Assembly: GCA_045430285.1 (NCBI GenBank)
Contig: JAILXV010000001.1
Location: forward strand, 62,001 to 126,000
Origin: Agarilytica sp045430285
GTDB taxonomy: Bacteria > Pseudomonadota > Gammaproteobacteria > Pseudomonadales > Cellvibrionaceae
Length of the DNA stretch: 64,000 nucleotides
Reading direction: 5' to 3'
Of the stretch, positions 25,936 through 33,835 are shown in pieces. Within the stretch, counting starts at the first letter, position 1. Each line of letters starts with the position of its first letter. Under the pieces are notes generated by a model, which was not told the DNA's origin, did no database searches, and saw only the letters and a list, made by a program, of their open reading frames with translations. A program made the translations under genes and the position numbers.

Positions 25936-28900
25936 ATGCGCAAATTATTACCATTAATTACTGCTTCTACACTTGCAGTTTTTTCCGTGCAGGGTTTAGC
26001 CAATGCCTGTTATGAATTCGAAACCACTCACACGTATGACACGAATGGATTTATCGACATCGTCACGAAAAATGGCGCCATTACTGATTACGATCACAAC
26101 TCACGTGGGCTACAGATTCAACGTATCGAAGCCGTAGGAACAACGGAAGAGCGTACGATCACTACGCAATGGCATGCCGATTACCGTTTGCCTGAATTTA
26201 TCACTAGTCCGGGTCGCACCGTTGACCCTGAATATAACGCTAACGGGCAAGTGATTTCTCGTACAGTTACCGATACAGACACTAGCGAATCCCGCACGTG
26301 GACGTATGATTACTGTAGCGCTGGCGAAGCCAATTGTGTCGAAGGCTTACTAAAAAATGTTGACGGTCCACGAACGGATGTAACGGACGTAACAACGTAC
26401 CAATACAATACCGATGGTACGTTAAAAGCCACCGTGAATGCCCTAGGCCACACCAGCCAAATCTTAAACTACGATGACGCTGGCCGCCCCCTGACCGTCG
26501 AAGATGCTAATGGTGTACAAACAATCCTGAGCTATACGCCACGCGGTTGGTTAGAGACACGTACCACGGAAGGCGCAACAACAACTTTCACCTACGATGC
26601 CGTTGGCAACGTCGATATCATTAAGCTGCCTAACAATACGTATCTTGATTACGACTATGACGATGCTAATCGTTTAACCGACATCGCCGATAATGCCGGC
26701 AACACCATTCATTACGGTTTGAATTTGATGGGTGGTCGCGAGCTAACGCAGATCAGTGATTCCAATGGTGTGATTGTGAACACGCAGTCTGCGGTATTCG
26801 ATAACTTAAACCGATTATTTCAATCTATCGGCGCTTCCAGCCAAACGGTTGAATACGCTTATGACGAGCATCAAAATCTTGATTACCAAATTGATCCGCA
26901 AACACAACGCCTGACCGATTATGGTTACGATGCGCTCAATCGCTTGATCGCCGTCACAGCGGCTCAAGGTTCTGGTGAAGAAGCGACGACCCTAACAACC
27001 TATGACCAATGGGACAACGTCCACACCGTGACCGATGCCGAAGGCAACGTAACAACGTACACGTACAACGCTTTAGGTGATTTAAAAGAACTCGATTCGC
27101 CTGACACAGGTATTACGACGTTCACCTATGACGAAGCCGGTAATCGCGAAACACAAACCGACGCGCGTGGTATTACAGCTACGTATACATATGATGCACT
27201 CAATCGTTTAATAAATATCAGCTATCTGGATGCCAGTGAAAATCTTACTTACGTTTATGATACGGCCCTTAACGGCATCGGACGATTAGCGGCGATTCAA
27301 GGCGAAAGCAGTAACATTGACTATGCCTATGACCCACGCGGCACCGTACAGTCTGAAACACATACTCTTAATGGCACGTTGTTCACACCAAGCTATCAAT
27401 ACGATATCGCAGATAACCTTGAAGCCACGACGTACCCAAGTGGTTTGATTGTCACCTACAATCGAAACGCTCTCGGCCAAGTCGATTCGGTAACAGCGGA
27501 TAATAACGGCACGCAAACCATTCTGGCGAGTAACATCACCTATTTGCCATTTGGCCCGATGCAAACACTCACGTACGGCAATGGTCTCGTGACCACGAAA
27601 ACGTTTGACCAAGATTACCGCCTCGATACGCAATCCACGGACAGTATTCAAAGCCTTGATTTGGATTACGATAATGCCAACAACATTCAAGCCATTACAG
27701 ACTTGGTTGACGCGGGAAAAACACAAGGGTTTACGTATGACGATTTACATCGTCTAAGCACCGCCGACGGCACATACGGTGACCAAGGTTTTGATTACGA
27801 CTTGGTCGGGAACCGTACTCAATTGAATCAAGACGGAAACATAAATACCTATGCCATTAGCAACAATAGCAATCGCATTGATGCCGTTACCGGCGTAAAC
27901 CCCATAACGTATCAATACGATACGGTGGGGAATACTACACAAAAAGACAGCATGACCTTTGATTACAACCAAGCCAATCGCATGAAAACGGCGAAAGTGA
28001 ATGGCGTGGCGGTGGGGGAATATCAATACAACGCACTAGGGCAACGTGTTCAAAAAGTCGCGAGCGGGGAGACCATTCTTTTTCATTACGACTTATCCGG
28101 TCAGTTGATTGCTGAAACAAATGCGCAAGGCGATATCAGCGCCGAGTACGTTTATCTGGATGGCATGCGCTTAGCTACATATCAAAATGGAGGATCAGCG
28201 GCGCCGGAATATCCTACAGTGGTATCGCGTACCAATATGCCACTTTCAACCTGGTTTACGAATTCTCTTACCGGTCTGACAGCTGATTACGACTTAGATA
28301 TCAGTAGTCGCGTCCTGCATTTGGAGTTGTCTGATGGTACCGTGCGTGACATTACGTTTGCTGATGATGGTGTGCAGTGGGTGAAAACAGAAGATACTGC
28401 CAATGATGTTTGGCGCGTTGACTTCAATGCGTTTTCCGTGGATGAACAATACCGTGTATATGGTAATCTCGATCTAAAATATAGTGACGGAGATAAGTTT
28501 TTATTGACGGTTAAAAAATATACCAACTACTTCGAAGAATACGACATGCCAGCACAGGGCAATAATGTATTCACTCAAGGCGGTGTGACTCTGACGTTAG
28601 ACCAAGTAACGAACTATGCGAAAATTGAGCGCGACGGTTCGGTGATTTTTGATGGAACGGTTCCAGCGGGATATTGGTATGGCTATACCTATATGCGCAA
28701 TGGCTCGTTGGTTACTTCGTATGGGTTTAACTATCATGATGGTGTTAAGGCTATGCAAGCCAATGCATCGCACCATGACGGCGTACATGATTGGGAGGCA
28801 TATATCCTACTTAATGGCGAAACTGGCCCGGATTCTGGTTCTTCACACGATCAGAGTGAGTTTTTTGGCGCGTCAGGCCAGTCGCAGAGTTGGTATTATC

Positions 28901-29721
28901 TGCATACTAACCACCTAGATGCCGTAACACATGTAACTGATACCAGTGGGGATGTGGTGTACCAAGCCGACTACACGCCATTCGGAGGTGTATCGGAACA
29001 GATTAACACGTTAAATATTGAGCTGCGTTTCCCAGGTCAGTATCGTGATGAAGAGACGGGGTTGTACTATAACTGGAATCGTTATTATGACGCCGAGACT
29101 GGACGTTATATTACGTCGGACCCTATTGGATTAAATGGTGGGATTAATACTTATGGGTATGTTGGTGGGAATCCTGTTGGGGGGGTGGACCCGATGGGGC
29201 TGTATTCTGGCGTACCAAATTATTTTCGGCCTGGAAATGTATTTAGAGATAATGTTCAGCTCCCAGTTTCTGACCCAAGAGTAGAGCATATGTTTTACGA
29301 GTATACTACTCTGGAGCCTTCAGCGGGGGTCACATCAGATGGAGATGTTAAAGGAAGCCTCGGACTAAAAGAATCATATAGGCTCTACGGTTTAGTCGAC
29401 CCTCAGTGCAAAAAAAGAATTGATTGGTCGAGCCGCTCGGATATTAACGACCTAGTAGATGGGCTGAAAGTGAAGCCAACGATAGGTGTGACATATCATG
29501 ATAACGGCGTAATCTTACCCGTCACCGGTGTGAACTATGAAAGCTCTGTTTATATCGCAACAAGGTACGAATTTGTTGATCGAAATGGTTGTCAATGTGA
29601 TGTGGAATTTTCTAGAGAGGCCACTGAGGGATATGAGATATTTAAACTTTTCGAAATATTAGATAGGATCGATGTCGAAGGTATGGTGAAGGAAAGATCG
29701 AAACCGCGCCTGAGGAGGTGA
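25936..29721 (+). CDS. Exported RHS core protein with unrecognised C-terminal domain
   Basis: From the ATG at 25936 the product has 1261 residues; a coupled ATG at 25849, overlapping the stop of gene 3, would add 29. The 25936 start has GGGGGG upstream and opens a classic signal peptide (MRKLLPLITASTLAVFSVQG, cleavage after LANA). The mature protein then starts with Cys (CYEFETTHTYDTNGF). More than twenty YD repeats follow (TYDALNRLINISYLD, TYNALGDLKEL), an insertion near residues 760-970 without YD repeats, and the conserved RHS core end (YRDEETGLYYNWNRYYD, then TSDPIGLNGG...VDPMGLYS). About 165 residues after VDPMGLYS form a variable C-terminal domain that I do not recognise; in other RHS proteins this position carries a toxin. 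A terminator follows 90 bp downstream. Confidence 0.85.
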   Translation: MRKLLPLITASTLAVFSVQGLANACYEFETTHTYDTNGFIDIVTKNGAITDYDHNSRGLQIQRIEAVGTTEERTITTQWHADYRLPEFITSPGRTVDPEYNANGQVISRTVTDTDTSESRTWTYDYCSAGEANCVEGLLKNVDGPRTDVTDVTTYQYNTDGTLKATVNALGHTSQILNYDDAGRPLTVEDANGVQTILSYTPRGWLETRTTEGATTTFTYDAVGNVDIIKLPNNTYLDYDYDDANRLTDIADNAGNTIHYGLNLMGGRELTQISDSNGVIVNTQSAVFDNLNRLFQSIGASSQTVEYAYDEHQNLDYQIDPQTQRLTDYGYDALNRLIAVTAAQGSGEEATTLTTYDQWDNVHTVTDAEGNVTTYTYNALGDLKELDSPDTGITTFTYDEAGNRETQTDARGITATYTYDALNRLINISYLDASENLTYVYDTALNGIGRLAAIQGESSNIDYAYDPRGTVQSETHTLNGTLFTPSYQYDIADNLEATTYPSGLIVTYNRNALGQVDSVTADNNGTQTILASNITYLPFGPMQTLTYGNGLVTTKTFDQDYRLDTQSTDSIQSLDLDYDNANNIQAITDLVDAGKTQGFTYDDLHRLSTADGTYGDQGFDYDLVGNRTQLNQDGNINTYAISNNSNRIDAVTGVNPITYQYDTVGNTTQKDSMTFDYNQANRMKTAKVNGVAVGEYQYNALGQRVQKVASGETILFHYDLSGQLIAETNAQGDISAEYVYLDGMRLATYQNGGSAAPEYPTVVSRTNMPLSTWFTNSLTGLTADYDLDISSRVLHLELSDGTVRDITFADDGVQWVKTEDTANDVWRVDFNAFSVDEQYRVYGNLDLKYSDGDKFLLTVKKYTNYFEEYDMPAQGNNVFTQGGVTLTLDQVTNYAKIERDGSVIFDGTVPAGYWYGYTYMRNGSLVTSYGFNYHDGVKAMQANASHHDGVHDWEAYILLNGETGPDSGSSHDQSEFFGASGQSQSWYYLHTNHLDAVTHVTDTSGDVVYQADYTPFGGVSEQINTLNIELRFPGQYRDEETGLYYNWNRYYDAETGRYITSDPIGLNGGINTYGYVGGNPVGGVDPMGLYSGVPNYFRPGNVFRDNVQLPVSDPRVEHMFYEYTTLEPSAGVTSDGDVKGSLGLKESYRLYGLVDPQCKKRIDWSSRSDINDLVDGLKVKPTIGVTYHDNGVILPVTGVNYESSVYIATRYEFVDRNGCQCDVEFSREATEGYEIFKLFEILDRIDVEGMVKERSKPRLRR

Positions 29722-29730
29722 ATCAAGAGG

Positions 29731-29784
29731 TTGGCACTTGACCTAAAATTAGATAGTAGCGCCTTCGGAATAGCCCTTCATTAA
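29731..29784 (+). other. Seventeen-codon reading frame at the place of an RHS immunity gene
   Basis: A perfect GAGGAGG (29712-29718) touches the stop codon of the RHS core gene. Ten bases further a TTG opens a frame of only 17 codons (MALDLKLDSSAFGIALH) that stops before the terminator at 29808. It may be chance, a tiny peptide gene or the remnant of a deleted immunity gene. Confidence 0.25.
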
Positions 29785-29807
29785 CAATAAATAGAATATG
29801 CACTCAA

Positions 29808-29836
29808 AGCCCTAGCTAAAAGCTAGGGCTTTTTTA
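29808..29836 (+). terminator. Rho-independent terminator of the RHS operon
   Basis: A perfect 10-bp stem (AGCCCTAGCT / AGCTAGGGCT) with a three-base loop is followed by six T residues. It ends the four-gene RHS transcript. Confidence 0.92.
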
Positions 29837-29963
29837 TTACTGAATTCCTTCACTTTGGCTGGCGATCCTGTCTATCAAGAATTCTTAGTTTAAGTTAAAT
29901 TCGGAAGTTTGAATAATCCGTGGTAATATTTTCTCGGCCAAATTTCGAAAGCCTCAATATTTT

Positions 29964-30195
29964 AAATGATTTTTCAATAGGCGTATTTTCAGTGCAAACG
30001 TTATGCACTTGATTTTGGTTGTAATCGTTCTAAAATAACTCAAGTCTCTTCTCAATATTACTCGAACTTCATAAAATATTTTGGTTAGGGTATTCTCTGT
30101 GAGAAGTTTCAATGAGCTGTTGGATAGACGGATGTAGGGGAATACTTTTGGTCTCTTCTATTTCGAGTAGTCTGAGGTTGGACCTTCATCGATGA
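29964..30195 (-). pseudogene. Decayed DDE transposase remnant, right copy
   Basis: Minus-strand translation gives SNLRLLEIEETKSIP, then IETSHREYPNQN and NIEKRLELF-NDYNQNQVHN, the same C-terminal integrase-core region as the relic at 21111-21395 in the same orientation. The stops and frameshifts differ between the copies, so the two decayed independently after separating. The relic ends about 70 bp before the second arfB tail. Confidence 0.78.
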
Positions 30196-30263
30196 ACTTG
30201 CTTTCGGGGCATATTTTAATTAAAGCGAAAATTTTATTTTTATATGAGACTATTATATTCTGG

Positions 30264-30361
30264 GTGCGACGAAGCCCACTAAATCATCTCAGCGAAAACG
30301 TATGGATAAAAAAGTACAAAAGGGAAAAACTAAATCACTTCGAGGCAAGGTGCAGTTTTAG
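30264..30361 (+). pseudogene. Displaced 3' end of arfB (right copy of 98-bp repeat)
   Basis: This fragment encodes the last 32 residues of ArfB, in frame and with its stop codon, but has no 5' part. It has the same length as the left copy, and nine of ten differences are synonymous. The pattern means that it comes from a functional arfB allele. Together the two copies bracket the RHS island, as expected when an element integrates at a gene 3' end and brings its own copy of that end. Confidence 0.85.
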
Positions 30362-30549
30362 GAGGGTGTTGTGTTGAGGCGTTTAAGAAGTTCGTCTCGC
30401 ACTGAAATACTGACGAGTGCTGCAATACCGCCGTAAAGCATGATGGTATAAGGGGATTGAATCTGAAGTATGTAATGCTGCATCAAGGAAAATACGACCC
30501 ATGGCAGTAGAAACCCCAAAAAACGTACGCTCAATTCTTTGTATTTCAC
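30358..30549 (-). CDS. Small membrane protein, function unknown
   Basis: The frame encodes 63 residues from a GTG start with GGAG five bases upstream. Two hydrophobic helices are visible (FLGFLLPWVVFSLMQHYIL and YTIMLYGGIAALVSISV) followed by a charged tail (RDELLKRLNTTPS). I recognise no family. It converges on the displaced arfB tail and shares its last bases. It is short, but the composition and ribosome-binding site favour a real gene. Confidence 0.5.
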   Translation of the reverse strand: MKYKELSVRFLGFLLPWVVFSLMQHYILQIQSPYTIMLYGGIAALVSISVRDELLKRLNTTPS

Positions 30550-30918
30550 GAATACTCCGTCATACCCCGTTACTATGCATGCTGCGCTAAATGACAGTTC
30601 TGTGATGAACGCATACGATAAGCATAGGGCCGTTCGTTATTTGGCATTAATCATGACCGTTAATGGGAGTCTGCGCAATAACGACGCGCTCCTCTAGCAA
30701 CTATATTAAGTCGGTACTGCTTAAATATACTGATAATTCAATGGGTTAGCTCTGTCGGCCTTTTGTGATATCTTAATGTCACCTGGGCGGATGGGTAGCG
30801 GCGCTTTTTGGCGTTTTTTGTGATGTTACGGTATGTTAATCCCCTTCCTATATGGCAAACGCGTTCTATACTTTGAGAGCATTCTTTCGAAAAGATATCT
30901 GATAGGGCCCGCGTTAGC
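30550..30918. other. 369-bp intergenic region before the PilU-type gene
   Basis: No reading frame with coding character is visible on either strand. It should contain the promoters of the small membrane protein gene and of the downstream ATPase gene, but I see no unambiguous -35/-10 pair. Confidence 0.4.
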
Positions 30919-32136
30919 ATGGAAACTCCAATCAATAAACACTTGACCATCCTCGCTCAAAAAGATGGTTCAGATCTCTATTTAAGCACTGGCGCGCCTC
31001 CTTGCGCTAAATTTCAGGGTGCGCTCAAACCACTATCTCAAAATGCCTATAAACCTGGCGAGATAGAAGATATTGCAAACGCGATTATGGATGAAGAGCA
31101 GCGTGAAGCCTTTATGCATGAGTTAGAAATGAACCTTGCCATATCTATTCCGCGTATAGGGCGATTTAGGATTAATATCTTTAAGCAGCGCAATGAAATA
31201 TCGATTGTTGCACGTAATATTAAAGCTGAAATCCCACAATTTGATCACCTTGGCTTGCCAGAAATACTTAAGGAAGTGATTACCACGAAGCGCGGATTGG
31301 TGTTGTTTGTGGGGGGAACGGGGTCGGGCAAATCCACCTCGTTAGCGGCATTGATTGATCACCGCAATACAACGTCAGCCGGCCATATTATTACCATTGA
31401 AGACCCTGTTGAGTATGTGCATAAGCATAAAAAAAGCATCATCAACCAGCGTGAAGTGGGTGTCGATACTCGGAGCTTTCAAAGCGCGTTGAAAAACACC
31501 TTAAGGCAAGCGCCAGATGTTATTTTGATCGGCGAAATTCGCGATCGTGCCACCATGGAGCATGCCTTAGAGTTTGCTGAAACAGGGCATTTAGCCATAT
31601 CCACCTTACACGCCAATAATGCCAACCAAGCATTAGAGCGTATTATTAATATGTTTCCGGAAGAGCGGCGCCACCAGCTATTGTTGGGTTTATCTCAAAA
31701 TGTAAGAGCGATAGTATCTCAGCGATTAATTCCCACTGTCGATAATAAGCGTTGTGCTGCAGTAGAAATTCTCATTGGAACGAAGACCATACAAGAGCTT
31801 ATTCTAAAAAGCCGGTTGTCGGATATTAAAGAGATTATGGAGAAGTCTGAGAATCTGGGGATGCAGACCTTTGACGCCGCCTTATTTAAATTGTTCAAAG
31901 CCGGTAAGATTTCTTTTGATGAAGCTATCGCTAATTCAGATTCTCCGAATAATCTCCGGCTTCGGATTAAACTCTCAAATGATGAGGGTGCTAAAGCAAC
32001 AAAAACAAGCGAAGAGGGAGGCGAGACAGAAACTGATGATGAAAAAGAGCCTGAAGTATCCTCCAGCTTCGGTGAACTCAGTTTAGAAGCTATCGAAGAA
32101 GAGAAAAAAGAAGATGATCCACCGATTTTCGGATGA
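30919..32136 (+). CDS. pilU: PilT/PilU-family type IV pilus retraction ATPase (PilU-like)
   Basis: This hexameric cytoplasmic ATPase has 405 residues. The Walker A motif GGTGSGKSTSLAALIDHR is near residue 133, the Asp box and Walker B region are IITIEDPVEYVHKHK and DVILIGEIRDRATMEHAL, and the His box is GHLAISTLHANNANQAL. The N-terminal PAS-like domain begins with LTILAQKDGSDLYLSTGAPP. Length and the acidic C-terminal tail (about residues 355-405, rich in Glu and Asp) favour PilU over PilT, which is shorter. PilU aids pilus retraction with PilT. No other pilus gene is adjacent, which is unusual because pilT and pilU often sit together. Confidence 0.85.
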   Translation: METPINKHLTILAQKDGSDLYLSTGAPPCAKFQGALKPLSQNAYKPGEIEDIANAIMDEEQREAFMHELEMNLAISIPRIGRFRINIFKQRNEISIVARNIKAEIPQFDHLGLPEILKEVITTKRGLVLFVGGTGSGKSTSLAALIDHRNTTSAGHIITIEDPVEYVHKHKKSIINQREVGVDTRSFQSALKNTLRQAPDVILIGEIRDRATMEHALEFAETGHLAISTLHANNANQALERIINMFPEERRHQLLLGLSQNVRAIVSQRLIPTVDNKRCAAVEILIGTKTIQELILKSRLSDIKEIMEKSENLGMQTFDAALFKLFKAGKISFDEAIANSDSPNNLRLRIKLSNDEGAKATKTSEEGGETETDDEKEPEVSSSFGELSLEAIEEEKKEDDPPIFG

Positions 32137-32144
32137 TCATCTAT

Positions 32145-32996
32145 TTAAAATGGCCAAAACTCGGTAGGAATCTTTCCCTGTTTAATTAGCGACGCAACAT
32201 CCATACTCACCGCCACTCCTGCATGTACAAGAAAGCCACCCCATATAGAGCGAGAACGTAAGGCAAGGATACCTAAAAATAAGCCAAATAAAATCGCACC
32301 AGTGGCTTCTAACCAAAGTTTAGGGAAATGTATCATGAGGTAGGGTACGCACATCACCCAAACGGCATTAGCGCCTAAAGCTGGGCGAAGAGAATTAACA
32401 AAAAATCCCCGAAAGAAAAACTCTAAGCAAACAAATTGAAGTAAATACAAAAACTCCCATGCAATAAAATCAAACCAGCTTCTACCTGCTTGTTTATAAA
32501 ATGGGTAGTGATTAATAAAGTCTTGCCCTTGGCTGACCAGTACAATAAAAAATAAAATTGGGCTTAACAGCAATACGTAACCGAGCCAATGCTTATGGGT
32601 ATCATTCCAGCGCCAGCCCATGTCGACGAAACTGGTTTTCAGTAGGTAACGAATCACAAAAAACGGTATGACGACATAGCCGATGACATGCCAAAACGTC
32701 CACCAAGCATAGCCCAATAGTCGCCCAAAACCGGTGTTGTTAAGGTTGATGAGCCAGTAGTGTTTTTCCTCGCCTTGCAGCGTAGATAATAGTGATAGTG
32801 TTGCCCGAAAAGCCGTATTGTATTTCATGTAATGGATGAGCAGTAAACAGACAGCAACACAGGCCATGGTCCAAAATACACGACGCATCGCCTGTTTTTT
32901 ATCTAATGAATATGAAGGCGCTTCTGCGTCAATCTCATCAAGCAGTGTAATGATATTTTTAGGATGTAGCTTTTGAATTATCTGAGTTAGAGTCAT
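32145..32996 (-). CDS. CPBP-family intramembrane protease-like protein
   Basis: The product has 283 residues with about seven hydrophobic helices. The Abi/CPBP core is in the C-terminal half: LEFFFRGF near residue 200, PYLMIHFPK near 227, and GGFLVHAGVAVSMD near 260. Catalytic members have EExxxR in the first motif; here the first Glu is Leu, so proteolytic activity is uncertain, although this variant occurs in related proteins as I recall. The start overlaps the upstream permease gene by 4 bp. Function is unknown. Confidence 0.8.
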   Translation of the reverse strand: MTLTQIIQKLHPKNIITLLDEIDAEAPSYSLDKKQAMRRVFWTMACVAVCLLLIHYMKYNTAFRATLSLLSTLQGEEKHYWLINLNNTGFGRLLGYAWWTFWHVIGYVVIPFFVIRYLLKTSFVDMGWRWNDTHKHWLGYVLLLSPILFFIVLVSQGQDFINHYPFYKQAGRSWFDFIAWEFLYLLQFVCLEFFFRGFFVNSLRPALGANAVWVMCVPYLMIHFPKLWLEATGAILFGLFLGILALRSRSIWGGFLVHAGVAVSMDVASLIKQGKIPTEFWPF

Positions 32997-33760
32997 GTAG
33001 CGATGCTCGAATATATCAGCGAAAGGCCAACAAAAATGGCAACAACCTGAAAGATGATTTTAATTAGCGGGTTGCCATACTTTACCGCAATATGGGCACC
33101 AAAATACCCGCCGAGTACAGAGCCAATTAATAACATGGGTAGCCATTCCCATTGCACGGGCGCTTGCAGTGCGAGTGTAAGTGCGCCGGTAGCATTCCAA
33201 AAAAGGCCCACTAATATCATGGTGTATGCTGTGGCACGTTTGTAATCAAACCCAAACCACGTAATTAGCCAGAGGGTGACGAATAAGCCTGTACCTGACG
33301 TGAGTGAGCCATTGAAGACGCCCAGCGCGAATAGCCCGAGTCCGCCAAAGATTAAACCAGAAGTATGGCGGTTCTTTGGACTGTACTCCTGCCCTAGCTT
33401 CTTATGAAGAAGTGAATAAACGCCTATGCCTATCGTCAGTAAGCCCAGTGATAGTTTGGCGATGTTTTCTGGCACGGCCAATATAATATTTGCGCCGAAT
33501 ATTACGCCAGGTAATCCGCAGACCAGCATAAGTAGAGCAAACGGCCAGTGCGCATTTTTTTCTTGAATATGTTTAGTGGTAGCGCCAACCCCGAGTGCCA
33601 CGGTGGCGATTTTGTGTGTTGCCAGAGCAATAGAGAAAGGTAAACCAAGGAAAATAAGCGCAGGTAGTTGAAGCAAGCCTGCGCCGCCGCCCGCCATTGC
33701 TGAAAGTAAGTTTGCGAGTAAGGAGATCGCCAGTAGGATAAATTGTTCGATAATGTCCAT
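32993..33760 (-). CDS. TauE/SafE-family sulfite/organosulfur exporter-like permease
   Basis: This inner-membrane protein of 255 residues has about eight helices in two repeats. The family motif AGGGAGLLQLPALIFLGLPF lies near residue 25 and the second repeat has GSLTSGTGLFVTLWLI. The family transports sulfite, sulfoacetate or related anions, but most members have no known substrate. I chose the ATG at 33760 (MDIIEQFILLAISL) over 33769 because it fits the helix start. It is coupled to the CPBP gene by a 4-bp overlap. Confidence 0.85.
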   Translation of the reverse strand: MDIIEQFILLAISLLANLLSAMAGGGAGLLQLPALIFLGLPFSIALATHKIATVALGVGATTKHIQEKNAHWPFALLMLVCGLPGVIFGANIILAVPENIAKLSLGLLTIGIGVYSLLHKKLGQEYSPKNRHTSGLIFGGLGLFALGVFNGSLTSGTGLFVTLWLITWFGFDYKRATAYTMILVGLFWNATGALTLALQAPVQWEWLPMLLIGSVLGGYFGAHIAVKYGNPLIKIIFQVVAIFVGLSLIYSSIAT

Positions 33761-33835
33761 GCGCGGCATTATACAGAGGAGTTCAGGTCAGGGGACAAAA
33801 CATCCCCATAGCAATGAGATTATGACCTTACTGTA

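Noticed and set aside
27286..28120. Several antisense frames inside the RHS core gene
   Set aside because: Repeated YD codons create open antisense frames; none has a start context or family.
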